Origin: Methylotenera_A sp046594915
GTDB lineage: Bacteria > Pseudomonadota > Gammaproteobacteria > Burkholderiales > Methylophilaceae
NCBI GenBank assembly: GCA_046594915.1
Contig: JBKJRC010000013.1
Span: 1 to 64,000 of the forward strand
DNA length: 64,000 nt
Direction of reading: 5' to 3'
This document shows positions 8,721-17,377 of the stretch, one piece after another; within the stretch, counting starts at the first letter, position 1; each line of letters starts with the position of its first letter. The translations under genes and the position numbers were made by a program. The notes under the pieces are model-generated. The model saw only the letters and a program-made list of their open reading frames with translations, had not been told where the DNA came from and did no database searches.

Positions 8721-8766
8721 AATGGCATGAATGGCTAAAAACGTTGGCGTTATTAATGAAACGCCA

Positions 8767-10941
8767 TTATGAGTTTAATTGTGAAAAATTCTCAATCAAT
8801 TTTTTAATCGCAACGGGTGAGCCGAGATGCATGCCTTGTCCATAATGCACGCCGATAGTTTTAAGTTCTTTTAAAATCGCCTCATTTTCAACAAATTCGG
8901 CCACTGTTTTAATATTCATGGCTTCGGCCACGCTGTGAATGGAACGAACCATGGCATGATCGATTTTATTAATATGCATTTCTTTAACAAAAGCACCGTC
9001 AATTTTCAGATAATCAACCTCAAAATTTTTCAGGTAAGTAAACGATGACATGCCGCTGCCAAAATCATCCAACGCAAAACTGCAACCTAGTTTTCTAAGC
9101 GCAGTAAACAGGCTAATGGTATTTTTGAGGTTAACGATAGCCGCCGTTTCTGTAATTTCGAAACAAATACATTTGGGCGGAATCGCATAAATTACCAGTT
9201 GCTCACGAATAAAGCCGAGCAGGCTTTTATCGCCTAAAGAGGTCCCGGACAAGTTAATCGAAAACACGTAATTGCATTTTTCTGCGCTTTTATCCAACAT
9301 TTCGCGATAAGCGGCAAATGTATTGCGGATAACCCAGCGATCGATATTTGGCATTAAATGATAGCGCTCTGCCGAGGGAATAAACGAGGTTGGCAGTAAA
9401 ATTTGTCCATCTAAACTAACTTTTCTGATTAACACTTCATAATGATGCTGGGCGGACACAGCAGATGAAAGCGGCACGATTGGCTGACAAAATAACATAA
9501 ATTGCTCATCGTCAATCTCATCGGTAATATCAGAAATCGCTTCCACCTGGCTACGCCGTTGCGCCACTTCGATATCACCCGCACTAAATAAAAAGCTTTG
9601 ATTGCGACCTGCCTTTTTAGCCGTATAACAAGCAGAATCGGCTGCGTGAATAATATCGCTGACACTTTTAAAGCTGGAGTTAACAACAACAATGCCGATG
9701 CTGACGCCAATATTAAACACTTTATCTTCATGCATAAATCGATAATCATGCACAATTTTAAGCAGCGTATTAGTAATTTGGCTGGCATCCGCTAGGCTAC
9801 AGTTTTCTAGCAGCAACCCAAATTCATCTCCGCCCAAACGCGCTAAAGTATCTCTATCACGCATTCGATTAGCAAATAACATACTAATTTGCCGCAGTAA
9901 TTCATCGCCTGCTGCGTGGCCACAAGTGTCGTTCACCAGCTTAAATTGGTCTAAATCCATGTAGCAAAATACATGTTGCGCATTCACTTCGTGCACATTT
10001 TTTAGGCTGCGCTCTAGCCGCGCTTCAAACTCGCGTCGATTAATTAAGCCCGTTAAATCATCGTGTTGTGCTTGATAGCGCAACATGCTGGTGGCATCGT
10101 TGATTTTGTCTTGCATCACCGCATAAGCATTTTTAAGGCTGCTCGACATTGAATTAAAACCTTTTTGCAGGGTTTTTAATTCGCCGCTGGAGTTTTCGGT
10201 AATGGTGTGCGCAAAAATACCCTCACTGACCTTATTAACCGCATGCGCGATTTCTTGTATCGGCTTGGTAATGTGGCGGCCGATGCGCCACGCAATTAAC
10301 ACACTAAGCAATAAGCCAAACAAGCCGATTAACAGTATTTTGGTAATCAAATCGCGCTTAATGCTTTGTAAACTTTGATTACTTAAATTAACATAAACTG
10401 CGCCGATTTCGGCTGGCTGCTCGCTCTGATTAGCACCTTGACTTGCATCATTCTGGCGGCTGAAATCATCGATTTCTACCAAGCTGCGATAAATCGGTGA
10501 ACTAAAAACAATGCTATTTTCTTGCCTCAGCTCGCTGATATTATCTACCTTGATACGATTGATTAACTCTTGGGCCAATGGGCGGCCGCTTAATGCCAAC
10601 ACTTTGCCTTTGCTGTCAATCACCAGCACGGTTCTCACTTCCTGCTCTTTGGCAAGCGCTTGTTCGACCAGTTTTTGTAAAATTTGATGATTGCCTGAGA
10701 TAACGCCATATTCTGCGGCTGGCGCTAGTTGCGAGGCGATAATACGTCCGCGGTCACTCAGCGATTGATTCAGCACACCAAATACATTCGAAATCGCATA
10801 ACCTGCCAGAATAATCGCAAACAACATAGCGGGAATCGTGCCTAGCAAAATGACTCTGGATTTAATGCCCAGATTATTCAATTGCATTTGCTGCAGCCGA
10901 AATCGATTGAGATTGAAATGCAAAGCGCGTGGCTTGTTCAT
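8767..10941 (-). CDS. HAMP-GGDEF-EAL signalling protein (cyclic di-GMP metabolism)
   Basis: Membrane protein of 724 residues. Order: transmembrane helix (about 31-53), periplasmic sensor region (about 55-200), second helix (201-220), HAMP (about 220-275), GGDEF domain (DDLTGLINRREFE at 294, intact GGDEF at 370-374), EAL domain (about 480-720). The EAL signature reads EVLIR rather than EALLR; the later metal-binding and catalytic stretches FEITET, LDDFGSG, LKIDGAFV and VAEFVENE are all present, so both activities are possible. It overlaps the preceding periplasmic binding protein gene by 4 bases. I infer that the binding protein and the periplasmic region form one sensing path. Confidence 0.92.
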   Translation of the reverse strand: MNKPRALHFNLNRFRLQQMQLNNLGIKSRVILLGTIPAMLFAIILAGYAISNVFGVLNQSLSDRGRIIASQLAPAAEYGVISGNHQILQKLVEQALAKEQEVRTVLVIDSKGKVLALSGRPLAQELINRIKVDNISELRQENSIVFSSPIYRSLVEIDDFSRQNDASQGANQSEQPAEIGAVYVNLSNQSLQSIKRDLITKILLIGLFGLLLSVLIAWRIGRHITKPIQEIAHAVNKVSEGIFAHTITENSSGELKTLQKGFNSMSSSLKNAYAVMQDKINDATSMLRYQAQHDDLTGLINRREFEARLERSLKNVHEVNAQHVFCYMDLDQFKLVNDTCGHAAGDELLRQISMLFANRMRDRDTLARLGGDEFGLLLENCSLADASQITNTLLKIVHDYRFMHEDKVFNIGVSIGIVVVNSSFKSVSDIIHAADSACYTAKKAGRNQSFLFSAGDIEVAQRRSQVEAISDITDEIDDEQFMLFCQPIVPLSSAVSAQHHYEVLIRKVSLDGQILLPTSFIPSAERYHLMPNIDRWVIRNTFAAYREMLDKSAEKCNYVFSINLSGTSLGDKSLLGFIREQLVIYAIPPKCICFEITETAAIVNLKNTISLFTALRKLGCSFALDDFGSGMSSFTYLKNFEVDYLKIDGAFVKEMHINKIDHAMVRSIHSVAEAMNIKTVAEFVENEAILKELKTIGVHYGQGMHLGSPVAIKKLIENFSQLNS

Positions 10942-11885
10942 CGAATTGCCTCCGCTTCCAGCAATTTCATATATAACTTCTCTTCTTCTGCCACGGCGAT
11001 ATTTAATGAGCGCGCTACTTGATAATTAACGGACACGGAAAAATATTTGGGTGCTTGTGGTGGTGGCAAAAGCCCAGGTGCGGCTTGCGTTTTTATCGCA
11101 ATTTCGGCCGCTTGTTTGGCCAGATTTTTGGTGTTGCTGTACACCGCTGCCAGCGCGCCAGCGCGCACATACGATTGCGAATAGCCAAATACAGGTTTTT
11201 GGTGTCGGTAACTGGTTAGCAAAATCGATTGCGCGGTTTCGCGCGTATACACCAGCGGATCTGGAATTGCCAATAACGCATCGGCAGTATCGAGCAGACT
11301 TTGCAATTTAGGAATCAATTCAGACTCTTGATTAATCGTTTCTACCAACACATTCATAGCATTTTTTTCGCCAGAATCTCTAAGTAACTCGTTGTATTGC
11401 GATGAGGACTTGCCCAGCATCACACCTAAATTTTTGACATCGGGCAAAATGGTTTTAATCAACATCATTTGACGCGAATATGGCTGATCCAACACGATTG
11501 CACTAAAATTGCCTAAATTACGTGAACTAGTCGCTAACAGGCTGTTAAAGGTCGGTAACGGCGTAAATACCCCCAACACTGGTGTAGTCGTTTTTAGTCT
11601 GCTAGCCGCTTCCAACGCTTGCACACCTAAGGCAATCACCAACTCGCTATTTTCTGCCACTACAGTCTTATCAGTATCTTGCAGATTGACCACTTTAACA
11701 CGCATAGCAGTATTTTTTGTAATACTCAATTCGTCTTTAAAGTGGTCTACAAATTCCAAATACGCCTGCGATGGTGCACTTAATATGATGGTTACGCCCG
11801 AATAAGCTTGGCAAAGACTGGGACAACATAAAACAACTAACGCAAGAAACATTAGCTTTTTACAAAACAGCCTTCTTTTAATCAT
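10938..11885 (-). CDS. Periplasmic ABC-type substrate-binding protein (PF04392-like)
   Basis: A 315-residue protein with an N-terminal signal peptide (LMFLALVVLCCPSLCQA). The body resembles the ABC_sub_bind family: VIALGVQALEAA, TPVLGVFTP, LGVMLGKSSSQY, ADALLAIPDPLVY and QKPVFGYSQSYVRAGALAAVYSN. No ATPase or permease gene lies nearby. Instead, its gene overlaps a HAMP-GGDEF-EAL gene by 4 bases and follows a TonB-dependent receptor gene. I infer that it acts as a ligand-sensing partner rather than in uptake. The ligand is unknown. Confidence 0.8.
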   Translation of the reverse strand: MIKRRLFCKKLMFLALVVLCCPSLCQAYSGVTIILSAPSQAYLEFVDHFKDELSITKNTAMRVKVVNLQDTDKTVVAENSELVIALGVQALEAASRLKTTTPVLGVFTPLPTFNSLLATSSRNLGNFSAIVLDQPYSRQMMLIKTILPDVKNLGVMLGKSSSQYNELLRDSGEKNAMNVLVETINQESELIPKLQSLLDTADALLAIPDPLVYTRETAQSILLTSYRHQKPVFGYSQSYVRAGALAAVYSNTKNLAKQAAEIAIKTQAAPGLLPPPQAPKYFSVSVNYQVARSLNIAVAEEEKLYMKLLEAEAIR

Positions 11886-11940
11886 GTCGACACTACAAAA
11901 TACATCATTTATTTACCACAGACTTAACACTTAAAATTCA

Positions 11941-14019
11941 TTAAAAATCGAGCTTCACATTAACACGGCCACGGCGCTCAAACGTATTGTAGTCGGCAAA
12001 CTCTTGATAATGATTGTTAAATAAATTTTCAACCACCATCGATACTTCGCCGCTTTGCTGACCACTCATAAATTTGCGCGCCAACCTGACATCGGATTTT
12101 CGTATTAAATCCACTTTATTACCATCCCCCAAAAGGATAGCCTCACTCGTTTGGTAGTAAGCAAAGCTCGCATCCCACTGCGGATTGAAGCGATGCGTTA
12201 ACAGCGCACTAAATGTATTGCGCGGCGCGGCGCGGTCGAAATCGTTCTTAAGTCCATTTTGCGTTTCGCGAATATGTACATAAGCATGATTGAGCAGCAG
12301 CCTGGTATGGCGACTTAACTGCCAATTTGCCTGAAATTCCAAACCTTCAACTTTGGCACTGCCTTGGTTGATATTGTGTCTGACATCATTGGGATTTAAC
12401 AAAAACGTATTGGCGGGAATTGTAAAATCTTCGCGGTCGGCATCGCGAATCACCTCGTCAATTTGGTCACTGAATAACCTGACATCCAACTGCATACGAC
12501 CAATTTTGCCTAAATAACCCAATTCGCGCGAAATAATCTGTTCTGGCGCTAAACCGCCTTTATTTGCTCTGTATTGAAAAATCAGCGCATTTGGATTAGG
12601 CAAAGTGGTGGGGATAACCAAGCGGTCTTTAAACTTTTCTTCTACATAATTAGGCGTGCGCAAAGCGCTGGAAGTGCCGATTCTAAATGTGTGATTAGGA
12701 TGCGGCTTAAAGTTAACACTTATTCTGGGCGAAATATCGGTGCCGGTAAAATCGTTATTTTCTAGCATCGCGCCCGCATTTACTGTCAATTTTTCATGTG
12801 CGCGCCATTCCACGTGTCCAAAAAGACGCTTTAAATTAAAATAATCGGTTTTTCTGCTATCTAAAAAATGTGGTGCGTAAACCGAATCTTGCCTAAGACT
12901 GCCGCCCCAAACCGCACGAATTTGTTTGCCCAGCGCAAAGGTTTGCTGCGCCTCAATATCGGTGCGCTGCTGCACCACGTTATTATTGATATATACACTA
13001 TCATTAACCAGCGCAGCGGCTATAATTGGTGCAAATGGGCTAGGCAGGGCCGCAATAATCGGCCTTAGATTAACTGACGTTGTTTGGTCATCTGATTTAT
13101 CGTAGCTGTGATAAGCCTGCAGGGTAAAATCGCTGGTATCCGAAATATTATGTCGCCAACGGACTAGGCCAAAATGGTTGTTAATCTGTTTGGTGCGCGG
13201 TAAAAAAATAATAGGATCATTCTCAATATTACCTTCTCCGCGTGCGCCATCGGCAATGCCAAGTTCAAATTCGATGCTATCTTGATGCGTAAGGCGATAA
13301 TCTGCCTGCGTGCTAATAAAGCGCGTGCGTTTAAAATCGTTGCGGTCATCCAAACCATCATCTTGGCGATAACCTGCGGTCAGCCGATAACTTAACGCAT
13401 CTTGCCTGCCTGCATGCCGATAAAACACCTCGTTTCGGCCATCGCCATGCGTTGCAAGCACACTGTTTGCAGGCGTTTGGTCGGGCGTTTGCGTGATGAT
13501 GTTAATTACACCAAAGTAAGAATTTGCGCCATAGCTCGCTGCGTTTGGGCCACGCGTCACTTCAATGCGCTCAATATCAATAATCGCTAGCGGTAACTCG
13601 CTCCAATTAACACCGCCAAACAAGGGGCTATAAACTGAGCGACCATTGATCATCACCTGCATGCTGCCAGCGTAAGCCGAGGTAATTCCATGATAACTGA
13701 CCGCATGATTGGTGTTATAAACATAGCCAGCGTTAGCGCCAACATACATGCCAGGCACCAAGCGAAATATATCCGGCAAATCGACAATGCCGCTGGCACG
13801 AATCGTTTCGCGGTCAATCACGGTCACTGCCGAAGGCACATCAGCCGCCGCCTGCGACAAACGCGACACCGTCAGTACTTTTGGCACTTCGCCAATGTAG
13901 TCATCTTCAGACATCCATTCCGCTACGGTATTTTCGGCATACGCCAACGGACTACACATAAGTAATATCAGTGTAATCAGCCATTGCGGTTTGGTGGATT
14001 TGATGACGAATTGTTTCAT
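11941..14019 (-). CDS. TonB-dependent outer-membrane receptor
   Basis: A 692-residue outer-membrane beta-barrel with signal peptide (LITLILLMCSPLAYA). The plug domain begins near residue 45 (VPSAVTVIDRETIRASGIVDLPDIFRLVPGMYVG) and ends with the typical IERIEVTRGPNAASYGANSYFGVINI. The C-terminus ends with aromatic Phe (RVNVKLDF), the usual barrel-insertion signal. It heads a likely operon with the periplasmic binding protein and GGDEF-EAL protein. The substrate is not evident; the plug looks closer to cobalamin/siderophore-type receptors, but this is not decisive. Confidence 0.92.
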   Translation of the reverse strand: MKQFVIKSTKPQWLITLILLMCSPLAYAENTVAEWMSEDDYIGEVPKVLTVSRLSQAAADVPSAVTVIDRETIRASGIVDLPDIFRLVPGMYVGANAGYVYNTNHAVSYHGITSAYAGSMQVMINGRSVYSPLFGGVNWSELPLAIIDIERIEVTRGPNAASYGANSYFGVINIITQTPDQTPANSVLATHGDGRNEVFYRHAGRQDALSYRLTAGYRQDDGLDDRNDFKRTRFISTQADYRLTHQDSIEFELGIADGARGEGNIENDPIIFLPRTKQINNHFGLVRWRHNISDTSDFTLQAYHSYDKSDDQTTSVNLRPIIAALPSPFAPIIAAALVNDSVYINNNVVQQRTDIEAQQTFALGKQIRAVWGGSLRQDSVYAPHFLDSRKTDYFNLKRLFGHVEWRAHEKLTVNAGAMLENNDFTGTDISPRISVNFKPHPNHTFRIGTSSALRTPNYVEEKFKDRLVIPTTLPNPNALIFQYRANKGGLAPEQIISRELGYLGKIGRMQLDVRLFSDQIDEVIRDADREDFTIPANTFLLNPNDVRHNINQGSAKVEGLEFQANWQLSRHTRLLLNHAYVHIRETQNGLKNDFDRAAPRNTFSALLTHRFNPQWDASFAYYQTSEAILLGDGNKVDLIRKSDVRLARKFMSGQQSGEVSMVVENLFNNHYQEFADYNTFERRGRVNVKLDF

Positions 14020-14041
14020 TATCGCGTTTTTCTAAACCATG

Positions 14042-14101
14042 CTTTTTGAAACTGCATTTTTTGAAGCCGCACTTTTTGAAACTGCATTTTTTGAAAACCA
14101 T
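14042..14101. repeat. 15-bp tandem repeat, four copies
   Basis: Four consecutive 15-base units alternate between CTTTTTGAAACTGCA and TTTTTTGAAGCCGCA, the last one diverged. The tract lies 23 bases before the start codon of the TonB receptor gene, in its leader. On the plus strand it would read as a five-residue repeat (LFETA/FFEAA), but that frame runs into the DUF4349 gene and lacks support as a gene. Confidence 0.8.
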
Positions 14102-14179
14102 CACTCATTGATAACTAGCATTCAAGGTTTAATCCCACTTTGTTGCTCATTCATTTTATTTCAACCTATTTGTTCTGGC

Positions 14180-15064
14180 TTACTTCCGCTTAATACTAAT
14201 TTTAGTCCACCATTTACGCATTAACCAGATAATCGGTAGGCTAATCAATAGCCATGGAATCGCACCCATCACGAAAGTAATCACCTGACCGATACTTTCC
14301 ATTAAAACCCGCCCCGCATCTTGCAACGCGCGCGCGACTGGTGCAAAAAAACCTTGCTCGGCAATGCCTTGCGCTGCGGTAAAATCGATATTTACTGCAA
14401 CTAAATCTGTTTCTAATGCCAACATTTTTCGCATGCTCGCCATACTATCTAATTCGCTCTGCGTATTGGCCAATTCGCGTTCTACATCCACAATATCTTT
14501 CAACTTAGCCGTTTTATCATTTAACAGTAACCTTAGTCTATCCCTCAAATCGGTTAGATTTTTAATACGTGCATCCGCATCCACCACTTGAATAGTCTTA
14601 TTTTCACTTTCGCGACTGTGTTGCAGCACCTCGCCATTTTTAGCCAAGCCGCTCAAAAAAATAGGTACGTTTCTGGGTGGAATGCGTGCACTCAGGCTAG
14701 CTGATGGCGGGTTGTAAGCCGTTTCGCGATTATAATTGGCGCTCAATAATTGACAATTAAGTGCTTCGCAATGTTTAACCGCAGCATCAAAGCTAGCTTG
14801 CAGATTTTGAGAGCCGGTTTCAATTTGCAGATGGTGGCGCAACGCAATATATTTGTTCGTTTCTGCCTCGCCAACAATTGGCTCAGTCATTTCCGTCAAA
14901 CTTTGCACTGCACCATTGCCAGCATCTCTAGTCATAGTATCCATCGCCATTTTAGTTTTTGGTGCTGCCAGTCGCGCCGATTCAGGCGAAACAGTCGGCG
15001 TTTGTTGATTATTGCAGGCAGTTAATACCAACAATGCCAAACTAATTACAACGCAATTTTTCAT
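14180..15064 (-). CDS. DUF4349 domain lipoprotein
   Basis: A 294-residue predicted lipoprotein: signal with lipobox LLVLTAC (C17). The central region has the DUF4349 pattern, with a coiled coil around IVDVERELANTQSELDSMASM and a preceding RIKNLTDLRDRLRLLL. A C-terminal hydrophobic segment (VITFVMGAIPWLLISLPIIWLM) is followed by basic residues (KWWTKISIKRK), as in the family, whose function is unknown. It stands alone between the ruvA terminator and the TonB receptor gene. Confidence 0.85.
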   Translation of the reverse strand: MKNCVVISLALLVLTACNNQQTPTVSPESARLAAPKTKMAMDTMTRDAGNGAVQSLTEMTEPIVGEAETNKYIALRHHLQIETGSQNLQASFDAAVKHCEALNCQLLSANYNRETAYNPPSASLSARIPPRNVPIFLSGLAKNGEVLQHSRESENKTIQVVDADARIKNLTDLRDRLRLLLNDKTAKLKDIVDVERELANTQSELDSMASMRKMLALETDLVAVNIDFTAAQGIAEQGFFAPVARALQDAGRVLMESIGQVITFVMGAIPWLLISLPIIWLMRKWWTKISIKRK

Positions 15065-15177
15065 CTCTCAACCTTATTTAACCAGTTAAACTTAACCCAT
15101 TTTGTATGGGCAAATTGTACCTGTTTTAATCGACTAACCTTTTAGAGATTAATCCCTTATATCAAATTGCAGGCATC

Positions 15178-15213
15178 AAAAAAAGCCGCCAAACATACGT
15201 GGCGGCTTTTTTT
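15178..15213 (-). terminator. rho-independent terminator after ruvA
   Basis: Perfect stem GCCGCC/GGCGGC with a 10-base loop, flanked by seven A on one side and seven T on the other, so it could act in both directions. On the minus strand it ends the yebC-ruvC-ruvA unit. Confidence 0.9.
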
Positions 15214-15233
15214 GATTGATGACCAATGCTAAA

Positions 15234-15818
15234 TTAATGCGATTTAGAAAGCAGTTTAAGCGATTGCCTGATGCCTTCCGAAACGGTCAATTCCTTGGGC
15301 AATAATTTAATCGCTGTGAGCGCTTCTTTATCGTTGTAACCAAGTGCCAACAGCGCATTTAATATATCGCTGGTTGCCGATTTTGGCTGTGCAATGCCAA
15401 CACTGCTCACGCCATTAATCGAGAATTTATCTTTTAGCTCTAGCAACAAACGCTCGGCGGTTTTTTTGCCGATGCCAGGAATGCGCGTCAACATCGCCAC
15501 TTCTTGTAGATTCACTGCGCTAATTAAATCTTCAATACTCACACCACTTAAAATGGATAAAGCCGATTTTGCACCAATGCCATTAACTTTAAGCAATTGT
15601 TTAAACGTACTTTTTTCTTGATCCGAGCCAAAACCATATAGCAGCTGCGCATCTTCGCGCACCACCATATAAGTCAGCAATTGCACTTTTGCGCCGATTT
15701 CTGGCAGATTGTAAAACGTGCTCATTGGCACTTCCACTTCGTAACCCACACCTGCACAATCAATCACCACTTGCGGGGGTGTTTTTTCAATCAGAATTCC
15801 GTTAAGTCTTGCAATCAT
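15234..15818 (-). CDS. ruvA: Holliday junction branch migration protein RuvA
   Basis: DNA-binding tetramer that recognises Holliday junctions and loads RuvB. It has 194 residues: OB-fold N-terminus (MIARLNGILIEKTPPQVVIDCAGVGYEVEVP), two helix-hairpin-helix motifs (KVNGIGAKSALSILSG and RIPGIGKKTAERLLLELKDK), then a flexible linker and the C-terminal RuvB-binding domain (DILNALLALGYNDKEALTAI). It lies 156 bases after ruvC; the gap contains a long imperfect palindrome. Confidence 0.98.
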   Translation of the reverse strand: MIARLNGILIEKTPPQVVIDCAGVGYEVEVPMSTFYNLPEIGAKVQLLTYMVVREDAQLLYGFGSDQEKSTFKQLLKVNGIGAKSALSILSGVSIEDLISAVNLQEVAMLTRIPGIGKKTAERLLLELKDKFSINGVSSVGIAQPKSATSDILNALLALGYNDKEALTAIKLLPKELTVSEGIRQSLKLLSKSH

Positions 15819-15884
15819 GTTTAACTCTTCAAAAATACTTCAACATTAATCTTTTAAAATCAAAAATTCTAAGTGAGAGAAGGC

Positions 15885-15946
15885 GCGTATTTAATTTTAA
15901 TTGCGCGGCATACAAATGGTATGTAAGCGATTAAAATTAAACACGC
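15885..15946. other. 62-bp nested inverted repeat between ruvC and ruvA
   Basis: Two 17-base arms (15885-15901 and 15930-15946; GCGTATTTAATTTTAAT and its complement with one mismatch) enclose a second 5-base stem CATAC/GTATG. The structure fills much of the ruvC-ruvA gap. It has no T tract and could be a transcript-processing hairpin, an attenuator or a repeat element. Confidence 0.6.
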
Positions 15947-15974
15947 AACGCGCTATCACAACGATATTTTGGTT

Positions 15975-16538
15975 TTAAACAAGTCTGCCATTTTTAACTC
16001 TAAAACCTGCTGTCGCTAACTTCCCTAATCCTTGCCCACCATGCGCATGACAAATCGCACAAGCCAACGCATCGGCTGAATCCGGGCTTGGAAAGCCTGG
16101 CAAATTCAACAAACGCTTCACCATTTCCTGCACTTGTTCTTTTTGTGCATGACCATTGCCTACGACTGCCTGTTTCACTTGCAAAGCGGTGTATTCCGCC
16201 ACGCTTAAATTCCGTATCACCGCCGCACTAATCGCCGCGCCGCGCGCCTGACCAAGCAACAATGTGGATTGCGGATTAACGTTGACAAACACTTTTTCCA
16301 CCGCCGCTTGGTTGGGCTGATAGGTATCAATCACCTCAAACAAGCCATCCAAGATAATTTTTAATCGCGCAGGCAATTCCTTTCTGTCGCTTTCACCGGC
16401 TATTACATTTTTTTTACCCGATGCGGTTTTAATCGTTCCACTAGTAATGTAAGTGATTTTTTCACCCGATTTTTCAATCACGCCAAATCCTGTAAGGCGT
16501 AAACCTGGGTCGATTCCAAGAATACGTATAAAGCTCAA
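15975..16538 (-). CDS. ruvC: Crossover junction endonuclease RuvC
   Basis: Endonuclease that resolves Holliday junctions, 187 residues. The RNase H-like fold shows its first catalytic Asp in RILGIDPGLRLTGFGV, the Glu in QAAVEKVFVNVNPQSTLLLGQARG, and the last acidic pair in DSADALACAICHAH. It starts 2 bases after the stop of the nuclease gene upstream, so it is expressed from the yebC operon. The last codons share a 17-base identity with the start of that upstream gene. Confidence 0.98.
   Translation of the reverse strand: MSFIRILGIDPGLRLTGFGVIEKSGEKITYITSGTIKTASGKKNVIAGESDRKELPARLKIILDGLFEVIDTYQPNQAAVEKVFVNVNPQSTLLLGQARGAAISAAVIRNLSVAEYTALQVKQAVVGNGHAQKEQVQEMVKRLLNLPGFPSPDSADALACAICHAHGGQGLGKLATAGFRVKNGRLV
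15981..15997. repeat. 17-bp direct repeat, left copy (end of ruvC)
   Basis: AAGTCTGCCATTTTTAA, lying in the last codons of ruvC. An identical copy at 17361-17377 covers the start codon of the nuclease gene, so the two bracket ruvC plus the nuclease gene. Confidence 0.6.
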
Positions 16539-16540
16539 AG

Positions 16541-17371
16541 CTAATCCACAAGCACATTAAACTTCAAAAGCATCTTCGGCAAATAATCATCCAAGTTTTG
16601 AATATGCTCGTCGCTTAACTCAATCAGATTAAAACCATATTTTTTATATATTTCTTTCTTTTGCTCTTTACGCTGTTTGTATTTAGGGTCGTTTTCTAAA
16701 CCCCAATATTCTATATACACCTTACCTGCAGGAACATAAAAGTCACAATACAACTCTTCTTCTACTGGTAGCAAGCGTTCATATGCATGCACAATTCCTG
16801 ACATATAGAGCCAATTATCAATTAGTCCCTCTGCTTTAGAGCGCACCCAATGACCATCCATAGCACGGTGAGTAGGTTTAAATTTATCTAGTTTTTCTCT
16901 TAAACCAACCCGCTTTTCCAATGTATGATGAGCTTGCCCAATTTCTATTTCAGCTTTGGGCTCTGATGCTTTACCACCCAAAAATACTTGAACAGAATTT
17001 GTTAATATTTTTGAGGTAATAATCGGTAGCGGCCACATTACAAATGGAATGCCTGATTGTCGACTTTCACGGCTTTCTGCGTGTAATTTTTTACCTTGTG
17101 CAGTAGGAATCCAGCCTTTTTTTGAACGCTCTATCCAACCAAGTTCAGCTAACACTTGGTTAGCTTTTCTGCCATCTATTCCAAGTTTTTCACCAAGCGC
17201 CGTTGAAGTTAAGAAGTTAGTTTGCTGTATATTTTCTGTTTCAGTTTTTTCTAGTTTAGGTGTAGTTTTATTTTTACTTTCAGACAACCAATGTTTATAA
17301 CATAAAGTGTAGCCAGTTTTCGATACTGGGCTTTCACAATTAAGTATTGAACACATCGCTAAGTCTGCCAT
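16541..17371 (-). CDS. Unrecognised protein with zinc-finger-like N-terminus and PD-(D/E)XK-like nuclease domain, inside ruv operon
   Basis: A 276-residue protein not belonging to the usual yebC-ruvCAB set. Seen: a possible small zinc site at the N-terminus (C7, C12, C24, H27); a winged-helix-like region at about 52-96 (STALGEKLGIDGRKANQVLAEL, resembling phage antirepressor C-terminal domains); and a C-terminal region with S178-KAE181, D210 in CDFYVP and E221 in VYIEYWG, followed by a Lys-rich helix and FNLIEL. This order and spacing resemble a Vsr/PD-(D/E)XK endonuclease core. It is 2 bases from both yebC and ruvC, so cotranscribed. DNA-end or repair function is inference from fold and neighbours. 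Confidence 0.75.
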   Translation of the reverse strand: MADLAMCSILNCESPVSKTGYTLCYKHWLSESKNKTTPKLEKTETENIQQTNFLTSTALGEKLGIDGRKANQVLAELGWIERSKKGWIPTAQGKKLHAESRESRQSGIPFVMWPLPIITSKILTNSVQVFLGGKASEPKAEIEIGQAHHTLEKRVGLREKLDKFKPTHRAMDGHWVRSKAEGLIDNWLYMSGIVHAYERLLPVEEELYCDFYVPAGKVYIEYWGLENDPKYKQRKEQKKEIYKKYGFNLIELSDEHIQNLDDYLPKMLLKFNVLVD

Positions 17372-17377
17372 TTTTAA
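17361..17377. repeat. 17-bp direct repeat, right copy (start of nuclease gene)
   Basis: Identical to 15981-15997. It includes the start codon of the nuclease gene and the last bases of yebC. The shared stretch is AAAAATGGCAGACTT when read on the coding strand. Confidence 0.6.

Noticed and set aside
14039..14224. Plus-strand 61-codon frame with a pentapeptide-like repeat (LFETA, FFEAA)
   Set aside because: It is created by the 15-bp tandem repeat, has no ribosome site and runs into the end of the DUF4349 gene.
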